Assembly (NCBI GenBank): GCA_964395915.1
Contig: CAYNDB010000017.1
Location: 1 to 29,977 of the forward strand
DNA length: 29,977 bases
Direction of reading: 5' to 3'
DNA from: CAYNDB01 sp964395915
Lineage (GTDB): Bacteria; Nitrospinota_A; UBA7883; JAJRTC01
Shown here piece by piece: positions 14,766 through 24,316 of this stretch. The translations under genes and the position numbers were made by a program. Numbering within the stretch: the first letter of the stretch is position 1; every line of letters starts with the position of its first letter. Under the pieces are notes generated by a model, which did not search any database, was not told the DNA's origin, and saw nothing but the letters and a program-made list of their open reading frames with translations.

Positions 14766-15863
14766 ATGACCAATCTTCTGCCGGAGCTTATAGAAACGGT
14801 AATCAAAGTGATTATGGTGTTCGGTATGAACATGGGTTTCTTTGCTCCGATGCTGGGCTGGGTGGAGCGGAAGCAATCCGCCTTGATGCAGGATCGTATA
14901 GGAGCGAACCGGGCCGCCGTATTCGGCTTTACTGTCATCGGGCTTTTTCATTCTTTGGCGGATGCGATAAAACTTATATTTAAAGAGGATTTTGTGCCAA
15001 ATGGCGCGGACAGGGTTCTTCACACGCTGGCCCCTGTGATAGCGGTTATTCCCGCTCTCATTACATTTGCGGTCATTCCTTTTGGCGGGAAATATACGCT
15101 TTGGGGATATGAAGTGAACCTCGTAATAGCGGACCTCGACATGGGGCTTCTATACATATTCGCCATATCGTCGATCGCCACATACGGCGTTGTTCTGGCC
15201 GGATGGGCTTCGAACAACAACTGGTCTATGCTTGGAGGGCTTCGCGCGGCGGCGCAGATGTTCTCTTATGAAGTGACGATGGGGCTTACTGTTATCGGGC
15301 TGGTGATGTATTACCAGAGCTTGTCGCTTGTGGAAATAGTGGAAAAGCAGGAGTATTTCTGGCATTGGGGGATAATCTGGCATTGGCCGGCTTTTATCCT
15401 TTTCCTTGCATGCGCCATTGCGGAAAACAAAAGAGTGCCGTTCGATATACCGGAGGCGGAATCGGAGCTTGTGGCCGGATACTTTACAGAATATTCCGGC
15501 ATGAAGTTCATAATGTTCTGGACGGCGGAGTTTGTGGAGATAGTTACGATTTCCGCTCTGTGCGTGGCTCTCTTTTTCGGAGGTCATCAGGTTCCGTTCG
15601 TTTCAGTGAGCGATCTGATCGCTTTTTTCGGATTTGCTGGAGAGAACTTTGCGAACCTTTTAGCGGCGGCCGTTGGTCTTGGCGTGTTCACGGTAAAAAT
15701 AATTGCGCTGATTTTCTTGCAGATGACGATTCGCTGGACTTTGCCTCGGTTCCGGTATGACCAGATAATGAAACTTGGATGGAAGATCATACTTCCGCTT
15801 TCGCTGTGCTGGATATTTATTGTCGGAGTCGCCATTTTAACCGGCGTCATGCCGACACCATAA
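14766..15863 (+). CDS. nuoH: Complex I subunit NuoH
   Basis: Integral membrane subunit that joins the quinone tunnel to the proton-pumping arm; 365 residues with about eight membrane spans. The family motif PFDIPEAESELVAGY and the following TEYSGMKF (starting near residue 225) supply the conserved acidic residues of the funnel. The N-terminal GWVERKQSALMQDRIGANRA loop is also canonical. The start lies one base after the nuoD stop. Confidence 0.95.
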   Translation: MTNLLPELIETVIKVIMVFGMNMGFFAPMLGWVERKQSALMQDRIGANRAAVFGFTVIGLFHSLADAIKLIFKEDFVPNGADRVLHTLAPVIAVIPALITFAVIPFGGKYTLWGYEVNLVIADLDMGLLYIFAISSIATYGVVLAGWASNNNWSMLGGLRAAAQMFSYEVTMGLTVIGLVMYYQSLSLVEIVEKQEYFWHWGIIWHWPAFILFLACAIAENKRVPFDIPEAESELVAGYFTEYSGMKFIMFWTAEFVEIVTISALCVALFFGGHQVPFVSVSDLIAFFGFAGENFANLLAAAVGLGVFTVKIIALIFLQMTIRWTLPRFRYDQIMKLGWKIILPLSLCWIFIVGVAILTGVMPTP

Positions 15864-15879
15864 AGATAAGAGAATTGAT

Positions 15880-16452
15880 ATGACAATTGGCGTAAAGAAG
15901 GTTGACAGGAACGTGGAGCTCACGTTTTGGGAAAAGATGTATATCCCGGAGATTATCCGAGGTATGTACGTTACCCTTCGTCACTTTTTCATCAATTTGT
16001 ACGGCTATGTAATGGAGCTTTTTGGCGGACGTAAATATAGAAAAACAATGGTGCTTTATTATCCGGAGGAACAGCCGGATGTGCCACCTGCGTATCGCGG
16101 GAGGCCTGTGCTTGTGCAAGGCGCCGATGGCGACGAAAAATGCGTAGCCTGTGGGCTGTGCGAGGTGGCGTGCCCTGCAAAATGTATCAGCATCGTAGGC
16201 GCGGAGCGCAACAACGGCGAGAGATACCCGTTGACATATGTTCTTGACGGGTCGCGCTGTATCTTTTGCGGATTGTGCGAGGAGGCTTGCCCGAAAGAGG
16301 CGATCGTGATGAGCGGCGAGTGGCAGGATATATGCGAATATGACAGAAGCAAAATGATATACAACAAGGAAGACCTGTTGCGCCCTGAGAGAGAACTTGA
16401 GAAAAGGCTGGAAGTTATAAGGGCAAAATTCTTCAGCGGTAAGGGATATTAA
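15880..16452 (+). CDS. nuoI: Complex I subunit NuoI (two [4Fe-4S] ferredoxin)
   Basis: Carries clusters N6a and N6b linking NuoG to NuoB. The 190-residue product has two ferredoxin motifs: C88-C91-C94 with C98 (CVACGLCEVACP) and C127-C130-C133 with C137 (CIFCGLCEEACP). An N-terminal amphipathic segment (about 16-45) is typical for docking to NuoH. It lies 16 bases after nuoH. Confidence 0.95.
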   Translation: MTIGVKKVDRNVELTFWEKMYIPEIIRGMYVTLRHFFINLYGYVMELFGGRKYRKTMVLYYPEEQPDVPPAYRGRPVLVQGADGDEKCVACGLCEVACPAKCISIVGAERNNGERYPLTYVLDGSRCIFCGLCEEACPKEAIVMSGEWQDICEYDRSKMIYNKEDLLRPERELEKRLEVIRAKFFSGKGY

Positions 16453-16453
16453 G

Positions 16454-16945
16454 ATGGAGCTGATACTTTTTTACCTGTTCGGAGGGCTTGCTGTTGTGTT
16501 CGCCATGATGATGATAATGGCGAGGCAAGCTGTCTATTCCGCGATATGCCTGGTCGGCGTGATGTTCAGTCTTGCGGCTCTTTTCGCCATGTTGCAGGCG
16601 CATCTTATCGCCGCGTTGCAGATATTGATATATGTCGGCGCCATAATGGTGCTCTTTGTCTTTGTCATAATGTTGCTTAACTTGCGGGAAAAAGCTGGAT
16701 TGCGATCGTCGGGACAGATGATATTACAGATTGTCGGAGTTGGAGTCCTGGGCGCTCTCTTCATCCCGCTGGTCGCGTCATATAGCGGGACACCGGTCGG
16801 AGAGCTGGCAAAAGATTTCGGCTCGACAAGGGCCGTGGGCGCGTTGCTTTACACAGATTTTATACTTCCATTCGAGATAGCCTCCGCATTGCTGCTGGCT
16901 GCGCTGGTCGGCGCGGTGGTTCTCGCTAAAACGAGGCTTAAGTAA
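16454..16945 (+). CDS. nuoJ: Complex I subunit NuoJ
   Basis: Membrane subunit of 163 residues with five hydrophobic segments. The stretch QILIYVGAIMVLFVFVIMLL (about residues 55-75) is the conserved third helix that undergoes the pi-bulge transition in complex I. It starts one base after nuoI and is followed by nuoK four bases later. Confidence 0.94.
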   Translation: MELILFYLFGGLAVVFAMMMIMARQAVYSAICLVGVMFSLAALFAMLQAHLIAALQILIYVGAIMVLFVFVIMLLNLREKAGLRSSGQMILQIVGVGVLGALFIPLVASYSGTPVGELAKDFGSTRAVGALLYTDFILPFEIASALLLAALVGAVVLAKTRLK

Positions 16946-16949
16946 GCGG

Positions 16950-17261
16950 ATGATGGAAACGTTAACGATTAATCATTATCTCGTGTTATCGGCCGCTCTT
17001 TTCGTAATCGGGGTCGTGGGTGTGCTCACCCGCCGAAACGTAATCATCGTGATGATGTCGATCGAGCTTATTTTGAATGCGGCGAACCTTACGTTTATCG
17101 CGTTTTCCTGGCATTTGGGAGACATGGTGGGGCATGTGTTCGTGTTTATGGTGATGGCTGTGGCGGCGGCGGAGGCGGCTGTGGGTCTTGCCATCGCGCT
17201 TGCGCTGTTCAGGAACCGCGAGACGCTGGACGTTGATGAAGTCAACCTGATGAAAGGGTGA
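16950..17261 (+). CDS. nuoK: Complex I subunit NuoK
   Basis: Small three-helix antiporter-related subunit; 103 residues. Membrane glutamates E39 (MSIELILNAANL) and E75 (AAAEAAVGLAIAL) correspond to the pair essential for proton translocation. The start is ATG 16950 or 16953, right after nuoJ. Confidence 0.95.
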   Translation: MMETLTINHYLVLSAALFVIGVVGVLTRRNVIIVMMSIELILNAANLTFIAFSWHLGDMVGHVFVFMVMAVAAAEAAVGLAIALALFRNRETLDVDEVNLMKG

Positions 17262-17264
17262 TAG

Positions 17265-19226
17265 ATGCATTTAACATGGGGTCTTGAAAATATCTGGCTG
17301 GTTCCTATCCTTCCTCTGCTGGGAGCGATAGTGAATGGCTTGATAGGCCGCCGTTTATCGAAACCCGCGATAGGGCTGGTAGCTTGCGGCTCCACCGGGC
17401 TTTCGTTCGGTGTCGCTATTGTGGCTTTTATCGGGCTTTTGACATTGGACCCTCACCACAGAATATATGAAAACGTTCTTTTCACATGGATAGAGGCGGG
17501 CTCTTTCGTAGCTGAGGCGGGAATACAGATCGACCCTCTGTCCGGCCTCTGGCTCTTGGTCGTCACAGGCGTCGGGTTCCTCATCCATGTTTATTCCATT
17601 GGCTACATGCATCATGAAGACGGTTATCCGAGATATTTTTCCTACCTCAACCTTTTCATGTTTTCGATGCTCCTGCTTATTCTGGGCAACAACTTCCTGC
17701 TCATGTTCATCGGCTGGGAGGGTGTGGGGTTATGTTCATATCTGCTGATCGGATATTATTATGACAAAGATTCCGCCGCCGACGCTGGCAAAAAAGCTTT
17801 TGTGATGAATAGAATCGGCGACTTCGGGTTTTTGTTGGCGATTATGTGGATATTCTGGACGTTCGGATCGATCGACTATACGACCGTGTTCCCAGTGGCC
17901 CACGAAAAGCTGGCGTACGGCGGCGCGGCGGTAACTGGAATAACGTTGCTGCTGTTCCTCGGCGCGACAGGTAAATCAGCGCAGGTACCTTTATATACAT
18001 GGCTGCCGGACGCGATGGAAGGCCCGACTCCGGTCTCCGCTTTGATACACGCGGCGACGATGGTAACGGCGGGCGTATATATGGTGTGCCGGACCGCAGC
18101 GCTATTTAACCTGGCTCCCGTGACGATGATAGTTGTGGCGTCGATAGGAGCGTTTACGGCGATATTCGCCGCCACCATGGGGCTTTATCAAAACGATATC
18201 AAAAGGGTGCTTGCATATTCCACTGTGTCGCAGCTTGGCTATATGTTTTTAGCCTGCGGCGTGGGAGCATATGTCGCCGCCGCGTTCCATGTTATGACGC
18301 ATGCGTTTTTCAAGGCCTGTCTCTTTCTTGGATCCGGATCGGTAATCCACGGTATGTCTGGCGAGCAGGATATGAGGCAGATGGGTGGGTTGAAAAAGAA
18401 AATGCCTGTTACTCACGGCACCTTCCTTGTCTCCACACTTGCCATCTCCGGTATTCCGATATTCGCGGGGTTCTTTTCAAAAGATGAAATATTGTTGAGC
18501 GCGTTCATCGGCCATACGCCGGGGCACATAGTTTTTTGGGTAATGGCGACGATCGCCGCCGCAGTCACGGCGTTTTATATGTTTAGGCTCTACTACATGA
18601 CGTTTGAGGGTGATCTTCGCGCCGAGGATCAACATGTACGCGATCATGTCCACGAATCTCCGCCATCTATGACGCTTCCGCTTCTCGTTCTGGCTTTGTT
18701 GGCGATAGTTGGCGGTTTTTTAGGATTACCGATAATAAAAGGGGCGCACGTTTTAAGCAATTTCCTGCACCCTGTGTTCGATTTCCATGGCGCGCCAGAA
18801 CATCCGCATCCATCGCTAGGGCTTGAGCTTGTGTTGATGGCTTTCTCTGTTGGCGTGGCTGTAATGGGGATATTGACTGCGCGATATTACTATTTCACAA
18901 AACCGGAAGCGGCCGAAAAAATGGCCAAGCGGGAAGGGTTTGTCAAAACAATCTATACGACCATGCAGAACAAATATTATGTCGACGAATTATACGACGC
19001 GATCATAGTAAAACCATCTGTCTGGATATCGCGTAATTTCCTGTGGAAAGTATTCGACGTGAAAGTGGTCGACGGATTTGTTAACGGTATGGCGGAGCTT
19101 GTGATGAGCTTTGGCTCCATCATCCGGCTTGCTCACACAGGCATGACCCGGCGATACGCGATGGCGATGGTGGCCGGCGGTGTGTTCCTTGTCGGGTTCT
19201 GGTTATTGGCTGCGGGGGGCAATTGA
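17265..19226 (+). CDS. nuoL: Complex I subunit NuoL (antiporter-like)
   Basis: Distal antiporter-like proton pump subunit; 653 residues including the C-terminal region that forms the long lateral helix. Key motifs are FIGWEGVGLCSYLLIGYYY, with the glutamate of TM5, and KSAQVPLYTWLPDAMEGPTP, beginning with Lys237. The length is normal, so no truncation is seen. It is followed by nuoM with near overlap. Confidence 0.96.
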   Translation: MHLTWGLENIWLVPILPLLGAIVNGLIGRRLSKPAIGLVACGSTGLSFGVAIVAFIGLLTLDPHHRIYENVLFTWIEAGSFVAEAGIQIDPLSGLWLLVVTGVGFLIHVYSIGYMHHEDGYPRYFSYLNLFMFSMLLLILGNNFLLMFIGWEGVGLCSYLLIGYYYDKDSAADAGKKAFVMNRIGDFGFLLAIMWIFWTFGSIDYTTVFPVAHEKLAYGGAAVTGITLLLFLGATGKSAQVPLYTWLPDAMEGPTPVSALIHAATMVTAGVYMVCRTAALFNLAPVTMIVVASIGAFTAIFAATMGLYQNDIKRVLAYSTVSQLGYMFLACGVGAYVAAAFHVMTHAFFKACLFLGSGSVIHGMSGEQDMRQMGGLKKKMPVTHGTFLVSTLAISGIPIFAGFFSKDEILLSAFIGHTPGHIVFWVMATIAAAVTAFYMFRLYYMTFEGDLRAEDQHVRDHVHESPPSMTLPLLVLALLAIVGGFLGLPIIKGAHVLSNFLHPVFDFHGAPEHPHPSLGLELVLMAFSVGVAVMGILTARYYYFTKPEAAEKMAKREGFVKTIYTTMQNKYYVDELYDAIIVKPSVWISRNFLWKVFDVKVVDGFVNGMAELVMSFGSIIRLAHTGMTRRYAMAMVAGGVFLVGFWLLAAGGN

Positions 19227-19228
19227 GC

Positions 19229-20800
19229 ATGTCATCGATACCTCTGTTAAGTCTGATAACGTTCATTCCGCTTGGCGGCATATTCATAATTCTTCTTATA
19301 GATAAGGAGAATAAGGACCTGATCCGCGGTGTGACGCTGGTTACAACCTTGCTTAATTTTATCGTGTCCCTACCCCTTTTCTTAGGGTTTAAAGACACGC
19401 ATGAGATGCAGTTTGTAGAGAAATACGATTGGATACCGGAATTCGGCGTCAGCTATTACATGGGGATAGACGGCATATCGATGCTGCTAATCCTCCTGAC
19501 AACGCTTACCACGGCCATATGTGCGCTTGCCACATGGACGGCGATAGAAAAACATGTGAAAGAATTCATGGCCTGCATGCTTCTTCTGGAGGTTGGCATG
19601 GTCGGCGTTTTCTGCGCTCTCGATTTTATATTGTTCTACGTTTTCTGGGAGCTGATGCTGATCCCGATGTATTTCATGATCGGCGTATGGGGCGGTCAAC
19701 GAAGGATATACGCCGCTGTAAAGTTCTTCCTGTTTACCATGTTCGGCTCGGTGTTGATGCTTGTGGCGATTATCTGGATGTATTTCCATCAATATGAGCT
19801 TACCGGCGAATACACGATGGAAATATTGAAATATCACGGCATGCCGATACCGCTGGCGGCGCAGACGATACTATTCTTAGCGTTTTTCCTTGCGTTCGCC
19901 ATCAAGGTGCCGATGTTCCCGTTCCATACATGGCTGCCGGATGCGCACGTGGAGGCGCCGACGGCAGGTTCCGTTATTCTGGCTGGCATATTATTGAAGA
20001 TGGGAACGTATGGGTTCTTAAGGTTCTCGTTGCCCATATTCCCTGTGGCGACGGAGCAGGCGGTCTGGTGGGTAAGCTGGCTTGCCCTGATAGGCATTGT
20101 ATACGGAGCTCTTGTGGCGATGGTTCAGGATGATATAAAAAAGCTTGTGGCGTATTCATCGGTGAGCCATTTGGGCTTTGTCATGCTTGGGATATTCGCG
20201 CTTAACACCGAGGCGATTCAGGGTGGCATATTACAAATGATAAACCACGGTATTTCCACCGGCGCATTGTTTCTTGCGGTCGGTGTGCTTTATGAAAGAC
20301 GGCACACGCGCCTGATTTCAGAATATGGCGGAATAACTTCCAAAATGCCGGTATTTGCGGTGATATTTATGATAGTAACGCTGTCATCCATCGGGTTGCC
20401 GGGGATGAACGGCTTTGTTGGCGAGTTCCTCATACTTCTGGGAACATGGAAGTCAAACCCTGTATACGCCGCCATTGCCACTACCGGTGTCATCTGGGCG
20501 GCTGTATATATGCTATGGATGTTCCAGAGGGTAATGTTTGGCAAGATAACAAACCCGGCAAACGAGAACTTGAAAGACCTTAACACGCGCGAGATTTCAT
20601 ATTTTGCGCCGTTGATAGCCTTAATATTCATCATAGGCGTGTACCCCGCGCCGTTTCTTAAAAAGATGGAGCCTTCGGTAAAACATCTTGTCAACCAGGT
20701 GAACAAAGCCGTGGCGGAACATAAGATGGAGTCCGCCCCAGCGGGGGTCGCCAAGCGGCTCATGATAAACGATATCAAGAAAGAGGGTAAAGCGGGATGA
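19229..20800 (+). CDS. nuoM: Complex I subunit NuoM (antiporter-like)
   Basis: Second antiporter-like pump subunit. The chosen ATG at 19229 gives 523 residues. The TM5 glutamate is E141 (VFWELMLIPMYFMIG), and the channel lysine is K226 in KVPMFPFHTWLPDAHVEAP. An upstream TTG at 19223 overlaps the nuoL stop, but ATG 19229 has a G-rich ribosome-binding stretch at better spacing. Its stop overlaps the nuoN start. Confidence 0.95.
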   Translation: MSSIPLLSLITFIPLGGIFIILLIDKENKDLIRGVTLVTTLLNFIVSLPLFLGFKDTHEMQFVEKYDWIPEFGVSYYMGIDGISMLLILLTTLTTAICALATWTAIEKHVKEFMACMLLLEVGMVGVFCALDFILFYVFWELMLIPMYFMIGVWGGQRRIYAAVKFFLFTMFGSVLMLVAIIWMYFHQYELTGEYTMEILKYHGMPIPLAAQTILFLAFFLAFAIKVPMFPFHTWLPDAHVEAPTAGSVILAGILLKMGTYGFLRFSLPIFPVATEQAVWWVSWLALIGIVYGALVAMVQDDIKKLVAYSSVSHLGFVMLGIFALNTEAIQGGILQMINHGISTGALFLAVGVLYERRHTRLISEYGGITSKMPVFAVIFMIVTLSSIGLPGMNGFVGEFLILLGTWKSNPVYAAIATTGVIWAAVYMLWMFQRVMFGKITNPANENLKDLNTREISYFAPLIALIFIIGVYPAPFLKKMEPSVKHLVNQVNKAVAEHKMESAPAGVAKRLMINDIKKEGKAG

Positions 20801-22254
20801 GCGAAATCAAGATACCTGATATTGCCCTTGGAGCCATTGCTCCTGAGATTATATTAACGCTTACGGCGTGCGCCCTGCTGATGCTGGAAGTTTTTTCCAC
20901 ACGTAAAGGCAAGGACCATCTGGGCTATATCGCCCTTGGCGGCGTGATAGTGGCGGCGGCGTTTACGTTCAACCTGCGTGGCGAGGCGTGGACAGCTTTT
21001 TCAGGTTTATACGCGGTAGATAATTTCTCGGTATTTTTCAAGCTTATCGGTTTGTTGGCGGCCGGGCTTACGATTTTAATCTCTTTGCAATACAACAAAA
21101 CCGAAGGGATAGACGACGGCGAATATTACGCGCTTCTGCTTTTCGCCACAGTCGGGATGCTGGTAATGGTCTCCGGAGCCGACCTTATAACGATCTTCAT
21201 GGGGCTTGAGGTTATGTCGATATCGTTATATGTCCTAGCGGGCTATACGCGTAAACGACTGATTTCTAACGAGGCGTCGCTTAAATATTTCATTCTTGGA
21301 GCTTTGTCCTCTGGAATCATGCTCTATGGCATGGCTTTGGTGTATGGCGTTACAGGCTCCACGCAGCTGTCTGTGGCAGGTAAGGCGATAGCCGCAGGCG
21401 TTGGCGGCAATAGCGCTGTGCTGACAGTCGGGGCCGTCATGCTGCTGGTTGGTTTTGCGTTTAAAGTCGCAGCTGTTCCGTTCCATATGTGGGCGCCCGA
21501 TGTTTATCAGGGGGCTCCCGCTCCTGTGACGGCCTTTATGTCCGCAGGGCCAAAAGCGGCGGCGTTCGCGGCTTTATTGCGAGTATTCGCGGAGGCTTTC
21601 CCTGCGATGAAAGGAGAGTGGTGGGAGGTTATCTGGATATTGGCTGTGGCCACGATGGTGGTTGGCAATTTGGTCGCTCTTATTCAAACCAACGTTAAAA
21701 GGATGCTCGCCTACTCTTCCATAGCCCACGTGGGTTATGTTCTGGTCGGGCTTGTAGCGGCCAACGAACGAGGTGTATCCGGCATTTTATTCTATCTGCT
21801 TGCCTACACTTTAATGAATATCGGCGCGTTTGCGGTTGTCACAGTGGTCGCAAGAAAGGACGAGGAAAAAACGAGCTTTTCAGACTATACAGGGCTTGGG
21901 TATAAATATCCGTTGCTTAGTCTTGCGCTTACCGTTTTTCTCTTCTCGCTTGCGGGCATACCTCCGATGGCTGGGTTCATCGGCAAGTTCTATGTCTTCA
22001 TGGCCGCTCTGGACGAAGGCTATGTGTGGCTGGCTATTATCGGAGTTATGAACTCTGTGGTTTCCGTTTTCTACTATCTGCGCCTTACTGTGGTCATGTA
22101 TATGCGGGACGATGAGGCGGAGCCGTTACCTTTACTGAAATTCACCCCGGCTCTTATCGTGGCGCTTATGATTTCGGTATGCGGGACTTTATGGCTTGGC
22201 GTCATGCCTTCCGACTATATAGATTTCGCCAAAACCGCGTTTCTCAGGTTCTGA
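20797..22254 (+). CDS. nuoN: Complex I subunit NuoN (antiporter-like)
   Basis: Third antiporter-like subunit and last gene of the operon; 485 residues with about 14 membrane helices. The pump motif KVAAVPFHMWAPDVYQGAP is present, and the TM5 glutamate sits in FMGLEVMSISLYVLAGY. It starts in an ATGA overlap with nuoM. No convincing intrinsic terminator follows in the next 190 bases. Confidence 0.95.
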   Translation: MSEIKIPDIALGAIAPEIILTLTACALLMLEVFSTRKGKDHLGYIALGGVIVAAAFTFNLRGEAWTAFSGLYAVDNFSVFFKLIGLLAAGLTILISLQYNKTEGIDDGEYYALLLFATVGMLVMVSGADLITIFMGLEVMSISLYVLAGYTRKRLISNEASLKYFILGALSSGIMLYGMALVYGVTGSTQLSVAGKAIAAGVGGNSAVLTVGAVMLLVGFAFKVAAVPFHMWAPDVYQGAPAPVTAFMSAGPKAAAFAALLRVFAEAFPAMKGEWWEVIWILAVATMVVGNLVALIQTNVKRMLAYSSIAHVGYVLVGLVAANERGVSGILFYLLAYTLMNIGAFAVVTVVARKDEEKTSFSDYTGLGYKYPLLSLALTVFLFSLAGIPPMAGFIGKFYVFMAALDEGYVWLAIIGVMNSVVSVFYYLRLTVVMYMRDDEAEPLPLLKFTPALIVALMISVCGTLWLGVMPSDYIDFAKTAFLRF

Positions 22255-22446
22255 CTTTTATTTTACAGATGGCGCCTTTGGCCTGTACGCAAGATATTTC
22301 CCACACGCCGCATTCAAATCAGGTCCGCTAAAATATCTATACAACCGATACCCGGGTAACATAATATAGTACGTGTGGGCTCAAACAAATTACACATTGA
22401 TCCATAGGCATATCATTATTTTTTTTGATGTTATGAAAAAAGTCGT
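22255..22446. other. Gap between nuoN and the metalloprotease gene
   Basis: A 192-base gap. It contains CCCACACG (22300-22307) and its complement CGTGTGGG (22372-22379), spaced 64 bases apart, and a perfect palindrome TACCCGGGTA (22349-22358) between them. An AT-rich tract with possible promoter sequence precedes the next gene. No clear terminator for the nuo operon is seen. Confidence 0.35.
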
Positions 22447-23757
22447 ATGACCTTTTGTCCCTGCTTTCTATCAAAAACAAAGCGCGTTTTACCTGTTTTA
22501 GTAGCGTTGATTGCGATTGCCGGAGGATGCTCCAAAGGTGGCGGATCAGATTTTGACGTGCCTGTAAATGATGAAGCCTTCGGCTCCTCTTCCTCCGCGA
22601 CAAAGACTCCTGTAGAAAAGACGTATTTGGGCTCTAGGGTCTTACCGGCAAATTCGTTCACTTGGGTGAAAGTGTCAGGGGTGGAGCCTCCATCGGCTCC
22701 TGCCATGTTTACCCAGAGTGTGGAAGCTGTAAACCAGGTAGTGTTCGACAGCTCTCTTTATTTTTCTATAGACGGAATCCGGGCGGGTGGTGTGACTTTA
22801 TATGAATGGGACAGCGAAACGCAGACCTGGATCACTAAAAACGATGATCCAATTTCATTCTGGAATTATTATGCTTTCAATTGGGCCGCTGGTGGAAATA
22901 ACCTATCGGTAAACCTGCCGGTAACGCATACGGCCAGGGAAGGTTTTCCAAACGGTGATTATGAGTTTAAGCTTTATAATCCGTCCGGGTCCGACTCGGA
23001 AGTCTATATGTATCAGCTTTCAAAAATTGACCCGGATTTTTTTTCAGGAACGCTTGATATTAATCTTTTCGTATATACCATAGGCGAGCCTAACGAGGTT
23101 ATCCCGAATAAAGATGCGGGGGAAAACATAAAAAAGTATATGTCAGATATTTTTGAGCAGGTGGATATTTCCATTGGCGCTTTAAATGTTGATTTTCGCA
23201 ATGATCCTAGTATGGTGGCCAGAATGATTGAAGTTAATACGAGTGAAATGGAGGCGCTTCTCATCGAGCTGTCAAAGAGTACCGACGGCAGGAGCGATAC
23301 CGGTGTGAACTGTTTTTTATTCCCACAACTGCCTGGGAACATACTTGGAATAGATGGGGCTATACCCGGACCAGCCGCCCACGGTTTTGCGGCGTCCGGG
23401 CTTCTGGCGCAAGTTTCCGATTATGGCTATACGGTGGAGGGCCTTACCGTCCAGCAGACCAACCAGAAAATGCTATCAAAAATTCTGGCCCACGAGATCG
23501 GGCATTATCTTGGGCTGTACCATACCTCGGAGGCGAGTGGGAGGCTGCACGACCCTCTAGCAGATACACCTGAATGTGATACGACTGACGACTTGGACGG
23601 CGATGGGGTTGTTTCCGGCTCTGAGTGTGTTGACAAAGGATTGGACTACCTTATGTTTTGGGCGGTCGATTCTAACTCTGTACGTTCAGGTGATTTTCAG
23701 TTACTTTTAACCAGGGATGAAGGGGACGTTGCCAATACCCATCCTTTAATTAGATGA
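22447..23757 (+). CDS. M43-like (pappalysin) zinc metalloprotease lipoprotein
   Basis: A 436-residue exported protease. Residues 11-27 form a hydrophobic signal followed by a loose lipobox, AGGC (C28), then a Gly/Ser-rich linker, so it is probably anchored to a membrane. The C-terminal third holds the metzincin motif HEIGHYLGLYH (H349, E350, H353, H359) and the Met-turn region DYLMFW (M403). DPLADTPEC between them resembles the M43 cytophagalysin/pappalysin pattern. Residues 382-393 form a perfect EF-hand-type loop (DLDGDGVVSGSE). Residues 65-200 look like a beta-rich domain of unknown family. The start has no strong ribosome-binding site. It is followed 16 bases later by a HEAT-repeat gene, likely in one transcript. 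Confidence 0.85.
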   Translation: MTFCPCFLSKTKRVLPVLVALIAIAGGCSKGGGSDFDVPVNDEAFGSSSSATKTPVEKTYLGSRVLPANSFTWVKVSGVEPPSAPAMFTQSVEAVNQVVFDSSLYFSIDGIRAGGVTLYEWDSETQTWITKNDDPISFWNYYAFNWAAGGNNLSVNLPVTHTAREGFPNGDYEFKLYNPSGSDSEVYMYQLSKIDPDFFSGTLDINLFVYTIGEPNEVIPNKDAGENIKKYMSDIFEQVDISIGALNVDFRNDPSMVARMIEVNTSEMEALLIELSKSTDGRSDTGVNCFLFPQLPGNILGIDGAIPGPAAHGFAASGLLAQVSDYGYTVEGLTVQQTNQKMLSKILAHEIGHYLGLYHTSEASGRLHDPLADTPECDTTDDLDGDGVVSGSECVDKGLDYLMFWAVDSNSVRSGDFQLLLTRDEGDVANTHPLIR

Positions 23758-23773
23758 TTTGGAGATATTGCAA

Positions 23774-24316
23774 ATGAATAGAATAATGGTTGCGGCTGTT
23801 GCGGTTTTAATTTTCATGACCCCTTTGCGTTCTTTTGCCGGGGGAGTTATTGTTTCGTACGAAAATTTGCAATCGGTATTATCCGGGTATCACGGAATGC
23901 CGGAAGCGGATTACTGGAACAGGCTCGATCCTGTTTCGACGAGGGAAAGCCTGATGCGTATGGCCAATGACCCAAAAGTATTCACAATCGTTCGCGCCAG
24001 AGCATTGCAGGCGATGGCTTACTATAGTAACGATGATGTAACAGAATTGCTTGACCGGAAAGCAAAGGGCGACAAGGTTGCGTATATACGTTCCGCGGCG
24101 TTGCAAGCGCTTGCAACCGCCAAAGGAGACCAGGCGGTAAACGCGCTGGGTGAGGCGTTGAAGGATGATGACGTGATGGTCCGCCTTACAGCTATCCGCT
24201 CATTACAGGCTATAAACGCCCCGGAAGCTCGAAATATGTTAATGCGCAGCCTCGAAACAGAAAAGAACAAGACAGCAAGGCACGTGATGAACAGAGCCTT
24301 GAAACAGATGGAATAA
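23774..24316 (+). CDS. Exported HEAT-repeat protein
   Basis: A 180-residue protein with a signal peptide (MNRIMVAAVAVLIFMTPLRSFAG) followed by about four helical HEAT/PBS-lyase-like repeats, for example IRSAALQALATAKGD and VRLTAIRSLQAINAPEA. Such repeats form protein-binding scaffolds. The ATG at 23774 has GGAG nine bases upstream and is preferred over a TTG at 23759. It follows the metalloprotease closely and may act with it in the periplasm, which is only inferred from position. An 18-bp perfect palindrome lies inside the gene at 24100-24117. Confidence 0.82.
   Translation: MNRIMVAAVAVLIFMTPLRSFAGGVIVSYENLQSVLSGYHGMPEADYWNRLDPVSTRESLMRMANDPKVFTIVRARALQAMAYYSNDDVTELLDRKAKGDKVAYIRSAALQALATAKGDQAVNALGEALKDDDVMVRLTAIRSLQAINAPEARNMLMRSLETEKNKTARHVMNRALKQME

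Noticed and set aside
22300..22379. 8-bp inverted repeat CCCACACG/CGTGTGGG with a 64-base spacer after nuoN
   Set aside because: Too widely spaced for a terminator and no T-run follows; not enough evidence for a binding site or mobile-element end.
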